Origin: DASZVP01 sp035546935
GTDB lineage: Bacteria; Patescibacteriota; Saccharimonadia; Saccharimonadales; UBA4665
Length of the DNA stretch: 64,000 nt
Assembly: GCA_035546935.1 (NCBI GenBank)
Contig: DASZVP010000002.1
Coordinates: forward strand, 672,518-736,517
Reading direction: 5' to 3'
In this document: positions 28,914 through 36,897 of the stretch, in pieces
Layout of the letters: each line of letters starts with the position of its first letter
Numbering within the stretch: the stretch's first letter is position 1
The notes under the pieces: model-generated
Database searches by the model: none
What the model was told of the DNA's origin: nothing
The model's input: the letters and a program-made list of their open reading frames with translations, nothing else
Position numbers and translations under genes: made by a program

Positions 28914-29263
28914 TTTGTTGGTTAGGGCCAGGTCCGATCCGGGCTTAACCCTATGCACCCAGTATCGCTCGGCAAACAGGGGTAATCAAGCATTTTTTGA
29001 ACAAAATTCCGATACAGTTCTTTGCACTCTTTACAGCGTTTTTGCCATCAAAATTGTAGTCAATATATCTACGTAAGTTAGTTTTTAGTTGAAAACAACT
29101 CGTTATACACCTTATTTTGAGAGTTTTCGCTTATGCTAATTGTTGTGAATATCATAACTGGCTGAATTAGAGACGAAACTTATCCACAGGCTGGCGGCGA
29201 ATTTTTTGCCTGAAAAAGAGCGCAAAAAATATCCCTACTCTGTTACTAACTTGAATACATTTA
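28914..29263. other. AT-rich intergenic region upstream of giant gene 2
   Basis: No gene is seen. On the minus strand there is GCATAAGC (29129-29136) preceded by ACAATTA, resembling the TACAAT-plus-CATAAGC promoters elsewhere. It also holds a perfect TTATCCACA (29180-29188), an AACAGGGGT motif (28975-28983), and an AT-rich dyad TTTTTTGC/GCAAAAAA near 29202-29229 that could end rplU transcription. Confidence 0.45.
29180..29188 (+). promoter_or_regulatory. Perfect DnaA-box sequence TTATCCACA
   Basis: This is the second exact consensus box in the window, again intergenic and upstream of a giant surface gene. It is isolated and does not indicate an origin by itself. Confidence 0.45.
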
Positions 29264-29572
29264 CTAGCTAATTTTGGTAATTTTCAGCACAGTTTGGTGC
29301 TGGCGGTGACCACGAACAGTGTGGACGCGTTTCTTGGATTTGTAGCGAATTGAAGTGACTTTGTCGGCCTGAACATCGGCTTCGACAACCTGGGCGCTGA
29401 CCTTGGCTTTGGCCACGGTAGGAGTACCGACTTGCGTGTTATCGCCGTCGACGACTAGCAGAGGTTCAAAATCGACAGTTTTGCCGGCGTTCGGCATCAG
29501 CTCCACCTTAACGGTGTCGCCTTCCTGGACGAGATACTGTTTATTGCCGGTAGCAATGACTGCTTTTTTCAT
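29264..29572 (-). CDS. rplU: 50S ribosomal protein L21
   Basis: 102 residues, the normal L21 length. The N-terminus AVIATGNKQYLVQEGDTVKVE and C-terminal Lys/Arg/His-rich KKRVHTVRGHRQHQTVLKITKI are typical. L21 binds 23S rRNA in the large subunit. It lies downstream of ileS but has its own promoter. The usual partner rpmA (L27) does not follow; a giant surface gene region comes next. Confidence 0.95.
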   Translation of the reverse strand: MKKAVIATGNKQYLVQEGDTVKVELMPNAGKTVDFEPLLVVDGDNTQVGTPTVAKAKVSAQVVEADVQADKVTSIRYKSKKRVHTVRGHRQHQTVLKITKIS

Positions 29573-29584
29573 AGTTACCGAACG

Positions 29585-29613
29585 AGTTTATCAGATAGCG
29601 GCTTATCTGTAAA
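29585..29613 (-). promoter_or_regulatory. Promoter of rplU
   Basis: TTTACA (29608-29613) and TAAACT (29585-29590) are 17 bases apart on the minus strand, with TG one base before the -10. The start codon is only 12 bases further, so the transcript has almost no leader. Confidence 0.6.
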
Positions 29614-29620
29614 GACTGGT

Positions 29621-32530
29621 CTAAGTGTTGGCTTTGGCTAGTTTTATCGTCAGAGCACTGCCCTCGACCTTAACCGTCGTTTCAAACGCCCCCGGCTCTT
29701 GCTTATTGAGACTTTTAGCCAGAGTTTCTTGCTGAATCACATCTGTTAATTGTTGGTCGGCCAGCATGGTTGTCAGCTCGTCACCTTCGGTAGTGAGCTG
29801 TAAGTCGATGCGGTCGTCGACATCCAGACCAGCCTGCTTGCGAGCGGCTTGAACCTGGCGCACGACTTCCCGCATCAGACCTTCGCGCTTCAATTCAGGG
29901 GTCAGCATGGTGTCCAGCTGGACGCCGTGGCCTTCTTTAACGAAATCTACCTGTTTAACATTCAGCTCATCGGCGATGATGTCCTTGTAGGCCTGGTAAT
30001 TTCCCGGGCCGGACTTGACCTTCACGCCAGCCAGCGGCTGGCGGACTTTAACACCGGCGGCTGCCCGCTGGCTGAGGCCATCATTAATGGCGCCGCGCGC
30101 CCAGGCCATACCGTTCAGTACCTCATGGTCAACCTCGGTGGCCTCTGGCCAGTTACTGAGGTGCACCGATTTTGGCAGATCGGTGCTTTTTGTCAGTTGT
30201 CGCCAGAGGTGATCGGGCAAAAACGGGCTGAACGGCGCCAGCAGCTGGCAAAGACGCAGCAGCGTGTAGTGCAATGTGGCGTAAGCCTGGTTTTTGTCCT
30301 GGTCATCTTCGCTCTTCCAAAAACGGCGGCGGCTGCGGCGCACAAACCAGTTGGAGGCATCATCCAGCAGTTCGGCAATCGGCCGGGCTGCTTTATCGAG
30401 GCGGTAGGCATCAAGCTGCTTGGTAACTTCAGCGATGGTCTGATTCAGGCGGGCCAGCATCCACTGGTCAAGCACATTGTCGCTCTGGGGCTGTTTCAGG
30501 GGTTCTGAGGGCTGCCAGCCATCAACATCGGCATAAAGCTTGTAGAAGTTAAAGATGTTTTGCAGGGTCATGAAGACGCCGCGCTGGACATCGCGCAGGA
30601 AATCGACGCTAAAGCGCGTGTCTTCGCCGTTAACCAGCGGGCTGCTAGCCATGAAGAAGCGCAACGTGTCGACACCGTACTGGTCGAAAACTTCGTCCAT
30701 CGGCGCGTAATTCTTCTTGCGCTTCGACAGCTTCTCGCCGTCAGCAGCTACGATCCAGCCGCTACAGATGACATTTTCAAAAGCCGGCTTATCAAACAGC
30801 GCCGTCGCTAGTACGTGTAAGGTGTAAAACCAACCTCGAGTCTGGTCGATGGCTTCAGCGATAAAGGTGGCCGGGAAATGCTGTTCCCACTGCTCCTTAT
30901 CCTGAAACGGATAGTGATCCTGGGCGTACGGCATGGAGCCGCTCTCAAACCAGCAGTCAAAAACTTCCGGAATACGGCGAGCGATCTTACCGGAATCAGT
31001 TTTAATCTCGACTTCGTCAATGTATGGACGGTGCAAATCGCCGACTTTACTGGGGTCAACGGCTCGTTCTTTAAGCTCGGCCACGCTGCCAATAACAGTG
31101 ACTTCCCCGTCATCGGTTACCCAGACAGGCAGCGGTGCGCCCCAGTAGCGGTTACGGCTAATGGCCCAGTCCCGGGCGTTGTCCAGCCAGTTACCAAAAC
31201 GACCTTCTTTGATGTGACCGGGGGTCCAGTTTACAACGTTGTTATTTTTTACTAAAGCCTCTTTTACCCCTGTTACACGCACTTGCCATGAGTCTGTTGC
31301 GTAATACAACAAGGGGGTGTCGCAGCGCCAGCAAAATGGGTAGGTGTGTGTGAACGTTTCGGCCGCAAAAACGCTGCCCTGCTTGGTAAGATATTCAATG
31401 ATGTGTTTGTCACCACTCTTGAAAAACTTGCCGGCAAACTCGTCTGGAAGACCCATGTCACCCCTGATATGACCGGACTCGTCAACACTTATTACAACAG
31501 GTATATTCTGTTGCTTTCCTAACAATAAGTCGTCTTCACCAAAGGCAGGTGCGACATGTAAGACACCAGAACCTTCTTCAATACTGACAAACTCTGCGGC
31601 CCAGACTTTGTACAAGTTTGCCTTGTGTTCGTAGTCATTTAAATTGGACAATTTAAACAGCGGCTCGTAGGACTTACCGATCAGTTCTTTGCCATGCAGC
31701 TCACGAACAATTTTGTAGTCGGCGGAGCTTAGGGCTTCCAGTCGGTCCCGGGCCAGGACTACAGTTTCGGTTTGGCCGTCATCGTCTTTGAGCTCCACAT
31801 AGACATAGCGGGCTTCCGGGTTTACGGCGATCGCAGCGTTGCCCGGCAGGCTCCAAGGAGTGGTTGTCCAGCCCAACAAATAGGCTTCCTCATCTGTTAA
31901 TTTGAACTTAACGTACAGACTGGGGTCCGGAACATTATCTTGATAGCCCTGGTTAAGCTCAAAGTTGCTGAGCGGGGTCGCACACCGCGGACAGTACGGA
32001 CTACTACGAAAATCTTTGTATACCAAACCCTTATCATATATGGTGTTAAAAACCCACCAAACAGATTCGATGTAGCTCTCGTCCATGGTGGCGTAGGAGT
32101 TTTCATAGTCTGCCCAGCGGCCGACACGCTTATACATCTGCAGCCAGACATCCTGGTATTTAAAGACAGAATCGCGGCATTCGGCATTAAATTTGTCGAT
32201 GCCATAGTCCAAAATGTCCTTTTTACCCTTAAAGCCGTGCTCTTTTTCAATGGCGTACTCCACGGGCAGGCCGTGACAATCCCAGCCAACCCGCCGCGGC
32301 ACGTAGTAACCGCGCATGGTTTTATAGCGAGTCATGGTGTCTTTAATAGTGGTCTGCTCGAGATGACCATAATGCGGCACGCCGTTAGCAAACGGCGGCC
32401 CGTCGTAAAAATGAAACGTTTGGCCGTCTTTACGCTGTTCCAGGCTGGCTTCAAAGGTCTTCTCCTTCGACCAAGTGTCGAGCAGCTGTTCTTCAATCTC
32501 GGCTAGAAAGTGTTTGGGTTGGTCGGCCAT
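29621..32530 (-). CDS. ileS: Isoleucyl-tRNA synthetase
   Basis: 969 residues from MADQPKHF. It charges tRNA-Ile with isoleucine. Class I signatures are clear: PPFANGVPHYGH (HIGH-type) and KLSKRKKN (KMSKS-type, GEKLSKRKKNY). The CP1 editing domain includes GWTTTPWSLPGN and FGEDD. An anticodon-binding domain and a C-terminal extension follow; the length and KLSKR motif fit the IleS2-like branch. A longer in-frame start at 32602 lies inside the predicted T-box motif and is rejected. AAGGAGC precedes the chosen ATG at 32530. Confidence 0.95.
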   Translation of the reverse strand: MADQPKHFLAEIEEQLLDTWSKEKTFEASLEQRKDGQTFHFYDGPPFANGVPHYGHLEQTTIKDTMTRYKTMRGYYVPRRVGWDCHGLPVEYAIEKEHGFKGKKDILDYGIDKFNAECRDSVFKYQDVWLQMYKRVGRWADYENSYATMDESYIESVWWVFNTIYDKGLVYKDFRSSPYCPRCATPLSNFELNQGYQDNVPDPSLYVKFKLTDEEAYLLGWTTTPWSLPGNAAIAVNPEARYVYVELKDDDGQTETVVLARDRLEALSSADYKIVRELHGKELIGKSYEPLFKLSNLNDYEHKANLYKVWAAEFVSIEEGSGVLHVAPAFGEDDLLLGKQQNIPVVISVDESGHIRGDMGLPDEFAGKFFKSGDKHIIEYLTKQGSVFAAETFTHTYPFCWRCDTPLLYYATDSWQVRVTGVKEALVKNNNVVNWTPGHIKEGRFGNWLDNARDWAISRNRYWGAPLPVWVTDDGEVTVIGSVAELKERAVDPSKVGDLHRPYIDEVEIKTDSGKIARRIPEVFDCWFESGSMPYAQDHYPFQDKEQWEQHFPATFIAEAIDQTRGWFYTLHVLATALFDKPAFENVICSGWIVAADGEKLSKRKKNYAPMDEVFDQYGVDTLRFFMASSPLVNGEDTRFSVDFLRDVQRGVFMTLQNIFNFYKLYADVDGWQPSEPLKQPQSDNVLDQWMLARLNQTIAEVTKQLDAYRLDKAARPIAELLDDASNWFVRRSRRRFWKSEDDQDKNQAYATLHYTLLRLCQLLAPFSPFLPDHLWRQLTKSTDLPKSVHLSNWPEATEVDHEVLNGMAWARGAINDGLSQRAAAGVKVRQPLAGVKVKSGPGNYQAYKDIIADELNVKQVDFVKEGHGVQLDTMLTPELKREGLMREVVRQVQAARKQAGLDVDDRIDLQLTTEGDELTTMLADQQLTDVIQQETLAKSLNKQEPGAFETTVKVEGSALTIKLAKANT

Positions 32531-32534
32531 TGAG

Positions 32535-32756
32535 CTTTGCTCCTTGTTGTAATAAAAAATCACCCTTCGGGCCGGAGTCCACGAGTGGGCGGACGGTTCC
32601 ATCCGGCTTCCTCTAAGTGATTAGAAGCGCTTGCTTGTTGGCTGTCACGGGCCACGGCCGTCGAGTTCTACTGAGTCCGGAGCCCGGACGGTTCTTCTCG
32701 CTCCTCGCAGTTGATAGCTGCTACAAACGGATTTACCAAATTGTTACACCACTATA
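32535..32756 (-). promoter_or_regulatory. Probable T-box leader of ileS
   Basis: A 200-base leader precedes ileS behind an extended -10 (TGC-TATAGT, -10 at 32751-32756). It has a short hairpin GCAG-CTATCAA-CTGC (32707-32721) with an ATC isoleucine codon in the loop, a perfect GTCCGG-GCT-CCGGAC hairpin, and the T-box core TGGAACC within GGATGGAACCGTCC. T-tracts (TTTTTT) and a GAGC-AAA-GCTC hairpin covering the ribosome binding site follow. This resembles the short-stem-I T-boxes known for ileS in Actinobacteria, which act on translation. A caveat is that TGGA would pair with a U discriminator, while tRNA-Ile normally has A. Confidence 0.6.
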
Positions 32757-32814
32757 GCATAAGCCCTGTCGCTCTGTGAAGAGGTCGTGACAACTTTTGC
32801 ATAGATGCTTATGT

Positions 32815-33087
32815 TTAGGCTTGGGAGTGGGCGTAAGCGAAGACTTCGTCCATCAGAGGCAGCGGATCACCCTGCCACATACTTTGGACGCTACCATTAT
32901 CTTGCAGGACTAAGATTGCCGGGTATTGCAGAACGTCATACAGGCTTGCCAACGCCACGCCTTCACGACTGTCGACGTTCAATGCCTCAAGATTAATATC
33001 TTTATAGCGATGCTGGAATTCGTGTATATACTCCTCGGCCTGACGACCTTGCTCAGAGTTGGGGCGGTATAAAACCACTACTTTCAT
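32815..33087 (-). CDS. Thioredoxin/glutaredoxin-like protein lacking CxxC
   Basis: 90 residues from MKVVVLYRPNSEQGRQ. The beta-alpha-beta start, the cis-proline context LQYPAILVLQDNG and the ending helix fit the thioredoxin fold. Where the active-site CxxC should be there is RPNSEQG, with no cysteine in the whole chain, so redox catalysis is unlikely. The ATG at 33087 is chosen because a TTGACC-N17-TACGCT promoter (33094-33122) lies just upstream, giving a leaderless message; the longer frame would start upstream of that promoter. It sits between nrdJ and ileS. Its position suggests a glutaredoxin-like partner for the reductase, but the missing cysteines argue against electron donation. Confidence 0.7.
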   Translation of the reverse strand: MKVVVLYRPNSEQGRQAEEYIHEFQHRYKDINLEALNVDSREGVALASLYDVLQYPAILVLQDNGSVQSMWQGDPLPLMDEVFAYAHSQA

Positions 33088-33093
33088 ACTTTT

Positions 33094-33122
33094 AGCGTAA
33101 GCGTTCTGTTGTTTGCGGTCAA
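33094..33122 (-). promoter_or_regulatory. Promoter of thioredoxin-like gene
   Basis: TTGACC (33117-33122), 17-base spacer, TACGCT (33094-33099). The ATG at 33087 lies 6 bases beyond the -10, so the message is probably leaderless. Confidence 0.6.
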
Positions 33123-33200
33123 GCCAAGAGCTTTTTTGCGTATATAAAAAGTGACATACAAAGTACATCACTTTTTACCTTAGCTGTTTTGGCTATGTGA

Positions 33201-36011
33201 CTAGCTACAGCCAGTAGTGCTACCGCATGAGGTACAGACGTAGCAGGTACCGGCCCGCTGGGTCTGGTTACCACAGTTGTAACAGAGTGGCGCCGTCGTG
33301 TCTTTGACAGTTGGCTTGGCCTTGGCGGCTGGAGCTTCGCTCAGCACTGGGGCTGGTGTGGGCTCAATAGGAGCGGCAGCTACAGGAGCTGGGGCTGGTT
33401 CAGTAACCGGGACAGGCTCTTCTAACAGCGTGGTTTGCTCTTCAGATGGCATGTCGTCAATTGAGGCCAGACCGAGTTCCAAGCGGTCGTCGAAGCTGAG
33501 GTAGCTCAGAGCCAAACGGCGGAACATGTAGTCCACCAGACTGGAGGCGGTGCGAATGTCAGCGTCGTCGGTGATACCGCTTGGCGCGAAGGTCATCGAG
33601 GTGAACGACTTCACGTAGTCCTTCAGCGGTACGCCGAACTGCAAACCGTGACTGACTGCAATCGCAAAGGCGTCAATGAAGCCGGCCAGGGTTGAACCCT
33701 GCTTGCCGAGGCGCATAAAGATTTCGCCCGGGGTGCCGTCTTCGAACTCACCGACAGTCATGTAGCCGTGGCTGTCAGCAACGCGGAAGCTAAAGGTCTT
33801 GGAGTTGCGAACCTTTGGCAACTCTCTACGGACAGCTCCTTTAAGAACAAAGCCGGCGGTGGCCAACGAGTCGGCTGAAACATCTGCAGCCGCAGGCGAA
33901 GCCGTTGAGGCCGGCCCGTTGGCAGCGCCCTCTTTCTTGGCCATGGATAGCGGCTGAGCCACCTTACAGTTGTCGCGGTAAATAGCGACAGCCTTCAGGC
34001 CCATCTTCCAGGCGTCAATGTGCAGCTGTTCAATGTCCTCAACGGTGACTTCTTCAGGCATGTTGACGGTCTTACTGATAGCGCCGGACAGGAATGGCTG
34101 AACGGCAGCCATCATCTTAACGTGACCCAGGTAGTGGATGGCGTTGTCGCCCATGGAGCAAGCAAAAACTGGTTCGTGCTCTTTCTTGAGGCCTGGAGCA
34201 CCCAAAATGGTCTTCTCTTCGTCGATGTAATTAACGATGGCGTCGATCTGAGCCGGAGCGTAACCGAGGTTCTTAAGAGCCCGTGGCACGGTTTGGTTGA
34301 CGATGGTCATGGTACCGCCGCCAACTAGCTTCTTAAACTTGACCAGGCCGAGGTCTGGCTCAATACCGGTGGTGTCGCAGTCCATCATCAGGCCGATGGT
34401 GCCGGTTGGAGCCAACAGCGAGGCCTGTGAGTTGCGGACGCCATACAGGTCGCCGAGCTCCACAGCTTCGTCCCAAGACGAGGCAGCGGCGCTCAATAGA
34501 TCTTCAGGCACTAGGCTGGCGTCGATGTTAGCAACTTCAGCGCGGTGCATTCGCAAAACGTTCAGCATGCCTTCGCGGTCTTTAGCAAAGCCAGCAAACG
34601 GACCGACCCGGCGGGCAATCTTAGCGCTCACAGCGTAAGAGTGTCCGGTCATCAGCGCAGTGATGGCGGCTGCCCAAGCGCGGCCTTCGTCGCTGTCGTA
34701 AGGCAGTCCCAGGGCCATCAGCAAGGCACCCAGGTTGGCGTAGCCGATACCCAGCTCGCGGTAAGCGCGGGCGTTCTTGGTAATTTTTTCGGTCGGGTAT
34801 TCGCTGTAGCCGACCAAGATTTCCTGGGCGGTAAAGATCAATTCAACGGTGTGCTTGAACTCGTCGATGGCGAAGGTGTCGTCATCGCGCAAGTACTTCA
34901 GCAAGTTGATGCTGGCCAAGTTACAGGCCGAGTTGTCGAGGTGCATGTACTCAGAACAGGGGTTAGAGCCGTTAATGCGGCCAGCCACAGGCGTGGTGTG
35001 CCACTTGTTAACCGTGGTGTCGAACTGCATACCGGGGTCGGCACACTCCCAGGCGGCTTCCGCAAACTGACGGAAGAGGTCGCGGGCTTTAACAGTTTTA
35101 ACAGTCTTACCCGTAGTAACGGCTTTCAGATCCCACTTGTCATCGTTTTCCACGGCGCGCATAAAGTCGTCGCTGACGCGCACAGAAATGTTGGCGTTTT
35201 GGTACTGGACGCTAAAGCTGTCTTTGCCGTCCAGGCTCATGTCCCAGCCCAAAGCCTGCAGGTCACGGGCTTTGCGCTCTTCGATAGCTTTGGACCAAAT
35301 GAACTCTTCAACATCCGGGTGGTCGACATTTAAGATGACCATTTTGGCAGCGCGGCGGGTTTTACCGCCGGACTTAATGGCGCCGGCGCTGGCGTCGGCG
35401 CCACGCATGAAGCTCAAAGGACCGCTGGCGGTACCGGCACTTTTACCCAATGATTCTTTTGAAGAACGGATGGCGCTGATGTTCAAGCCCGAACCGGAGC
35501 CACCCTTAAAGATCATGCCTTCTTCAACGTACCAGTTCAAAATTGAAGGCATGGTGTCTTCGACAGCCAAAATAAAGCAGGCGCTAGCTTGCTGCGCACG
35601 GCCTTTGGCGCCGATGTTAAACCAAACCGGACTGTTGAAAGCCGCCCGCTGAGTAGCCAGCACGTACTTCAGTTCTTCGCGGAAGTCTTCGGCCTCAACG
35701 TCGTTTTCAAAGTAGCCTTCCTGCACGCCCTGGCGGGTGACAGTGTCGACCACGCGGTCAATTAAATGCTTGAGCGAACTCTCGCGGTCAGGCGTGCCTG
35801 GGGTGCCGCTAAAGTATTTTTGCGCCACAATGTTAATGGCGTTTAGTGACCAGCCTTCTGGAAACTCGACGTCTTTTTGCTCAAAGACCGGTTTACCAGT
35901 GGCCGGATTTTCAATTAATGATGTCTTTTTGGTCCACGTCAGTTGGTCGTATGCCTTGCTCTTCTTAGGCGTAAACATACGTGTTACCCCTAATGCTGTT
36001 GTTTGTCCCAT
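33201..36011 (-). CDS. nrdJ: Adenosylcobalamin-dependent (class II) ribonucleoside-diphosphate reductase
   Basis: 936 residues from MGQTTALGVT, with GAGGG upstream; an earlier in-frame ATG at 36059 lies in a hairpin and is rejected. It reduces ribonucleotides to deoxyribonucleotides using a B12-generated thiyl radical. Family motifs include FNSPVWFNIG, a KGGSGSGLNISAIRSS finger-type loop, and NPCSEYMHLDNSACNLASIN, which holds the radical and redox cysteines. A B12-type C-terminal region (FSFRVADSHGYMTVGEFEDG) follows. The end has a Pro/Ala linker and a Cys-rich tail (CYNCGN...CYVCTSCGSTTGC), like the zinc/redox tails of NrdJ. There is no visible ATP-cone at the N-terminus. It lies 199 bases downstream of nrdR, presumably one regulatory unit. 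Confidence 0.93.
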   Translation of the reverse strand: MGQTTALGVTRMFTPKKSKAYDQLTWTKKTSLIENPATGKPVFEQKDVEFPEGWSLNAINIVAQKYFSGTPGTPDRESSLKHLIDRVVDTVTRQGVQEGYFENDVEAEDFREELKYVLATQRAAFNSPVWFNIGAKGRAQQASACFILAVEDTMPSILNWYVEEGMIFKGGSGSGLNISAIRSSKESLGKSAGTASGPLSFMRGADASAGAIKSGGKTRRAAKMVILNVDHPDVEEFIWSKAIEERKARDLQALGWDMSLDGKDSFSVQYQNANISVRVSDDFMRAVENDDKWDLKAVTTGKTVKTVKARDLFRQFAEAAWECADPGMQFDTTVNKWHTTPVAGRINGSNPCSEYMHLDNSACNLASINLLKYLRDDDTFAIDEFKHTVELIFTAQEILVGYSEYPTEKITKNARAYRELGIGYANLGALLMALGLPYDSDEGRAWAAAITALMTGHSYAVSAKIARRVGPFAGFAKDREGMLNVLRMHRAEVANIDASLVPEDLLSAAASSWDEAVELGDLYGVRNSQASLLAPTGTIGLMMDCDTTGIEPDLGLVKFKKLVGGGTMTIVNQTVPRALKNLGYAPAQIDAIVNYIDEEKTILGAPGLKKEHEPVFACSMGDNAIHYLGHVKMMAAVQPFLSGAISKTVNMPEEVTVEDIEQLHIDAWKMGLKAVAIYRDNCKVAQPLSMAKKEGAANGPASTASPAAADVSADSLATAGFVLKGAVRRELPKVRNSKTFSFRVADSHGYMTVGEFEDGTPGEIFMRLGKQGSTLAGFIDAFAIAVSHGLQFGVPLKDYVKSFTSMTFAPSGITDDADIRTASSLVDYMFRRLALSYLSFDDRLELGLASIDDMPSEEQTTLLEEPVPVTEPAPAPVAAAPIEPTPAPVLSEAPAAKAKPTVKDTTAPLCYNCGNQTQRAGTCYVCTSCGSTTGCS

Positions 36012-36021
36012 GATTTTACCC

Positions 36022-36209
36022 TCTCTTTCTTTTCCCGACTTTTTATCCCGGTCGGGCACCTCTTAGTTTTTATAGGTTTTAAGTTTTTGTTAGAGTTCTG
36101 GACTTTCGAGCGCCGCTCTCAGAAGCGTTCGAAGTGTTTTTGGAGCTCTCTGCGAGTGCTAAAGTCGTCGAACTTTAGCGGACCCGGAGAGAGCCATCAA
36201 ACCCGAACC
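36022..36209 (-). promoter_or_regulatory. Structured leader RNA of nrdJ
   Basis: The nrdR-nrdJ gap folds into several stems on the minus strand. GCTCTCT/AGAGAGC encloses the 8-bp hairpin GCTAAAGT/ACTTTAGC. Then come ACTTCGA/TCGAAAGT with an inner CGCT/AGCG hairpin, and CCCGAC/GTCGGG just before the ribosome binding site. No B12-box sequence is visible, so it is not an obvious cobalamin riboswitch. It may be an unrecognised regulatory RNA or an mRNA processing site. Confidence 0.45.
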
Positions 36210-36692
36210 TTACGATTTGATTTCCTCGGTAGCTAGGTGCTTGCCCTGTTTGACCAGAGATAATTCCTGCTCAAAGCCGGCAATGTTCTTAAAGCGTCGG
36301 TAGACGCTGGCGAACCGCACGTAGGCAACCTCATTTAGGCGGGCTAACTGATCCATGACGAGTTCACCAACTTTAGATGAACTGACTTCCTGCTCACCGC
36401 AGGCGTAAAGCTCTTGCTCAACTTGATTGACGACACCATCCAGCTGCAAGCTGGTGACTGGCGTCTTTTCACAGGCCCGATATAGGCCGGCTAACAACTT
36501 CGAACGGTTAAACAGCTCACGAGTGCCATCGTTCTTAATAACGATGAGCTGCGGTCTTTCAACCCGTTCATAAGTGGTAAAGCGTTGACCACACTTAACG
36601 CACATACGGCGGCGGCGGATAGCTTGCCCTTCAGCCACGTCACGCGATTCGATCACCTTGATGTCCTCGCTGTGGCATTGAGTGCATTTCAT
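36210..36692 (-). CDS. nrdR: Transcriptional repressor NrdR
   Basis: 160 residues from MKCTQCHSEDIKVIESR with AGGAGG 6 bases upstream. The N-terminal zinc ribbon (CTQC...CVKCGQRF) is followed by an ATP-cone (VIKNDGTRELFNRSKLLAGL) that senses ATP/dATP. NrdR represses ribonucleotide reductase genes when dATP is high. The length is normal for the family, and the arginine patch IRRRRMCVKC is present. It is followed by nrdJ, its expected target, and preceded by a pair of NrdR-box-like sites. Confidence 0.95.
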   Translation of the reverse strand: MKCTQCHSEDIKVIESRDVAEGQAIRRRRMCVKCGQRFTTYERVERPQLIVIKNDGTRELFNRSKLLAGLYRACEKTPVTSLQLDGVVNQVEQELYACGEQEVSSSKVGELVMDQLARLNEVAYVRFASVYRRFKNIAGFEQELSLVKQGKHLATEEIKS

Positions 36693-36705
36693 ATGCTGCC
36701 TCCTT

Positions 36706-36728
36706 GAAATCGCATTTAATGCGATTTC
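36706..36728. promoter_or_regulatory. 11-bp perfect inverted repeat before nrdR
   Basis: GAAATCGCATT and AATGCGATTTC flank a single central base, immediately upstream of the nrdR ribosome binding site. It may be a protein operator or a leader hairpin. It does not match the NrdR-box consensus. Confidence 0.5.
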
Positions 36729-36776
36729 AGTTAACTTTAATGTGCGCACAGCCGGTGTTTGACGCTACATGTTTGT

Positions 36777-36813
36777 TTTCCACATATAGTGCTGTGTGCA
36801 CTCAATATAGCTC
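36777..36813. promoter_or_regulatory. Tandem NrdR-box-like sites upstream of nrdR
   Basis: TTTCCACATATAGTGC (36777-36792) and GCACTCAATATAGCTC (36798-36813) each match most core positions of the known NrdR box (acaCwAtATaTwGtgt). They begin 21 bases apart, two helical turns. They lie between ftsZ and nrdR, and TATATT/TATATG sequences inside them could be -10 boxes on the minus strand, as expected for autoregulation. Confidence 0.55.
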
Positions 36814-36897
36814 TAGCTGTAGCGCTTTGCAACCAATTTTATGGTGTATTATTTAGTACGAATTACCGAAGTTAATCTGCAACCCAACAGATAAGGC

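Noticed and set aside
29621..32602. Longer N-termini for ileS, nrdJ, nrdR, rpsU, rpsA and priA
   Set aside because: The added residues fall within predicted leaders, promoters or hairpins, and the family-typical starts have better ribosome binding sites or promoter spacing.
36022..36209. Cobalamin riboswitch before nrdJ
   Set aside because: Expected for a B12 enzyme, but the conserved B12-box sequence is not visible. The hairpins are reported only as an unassigned leader.
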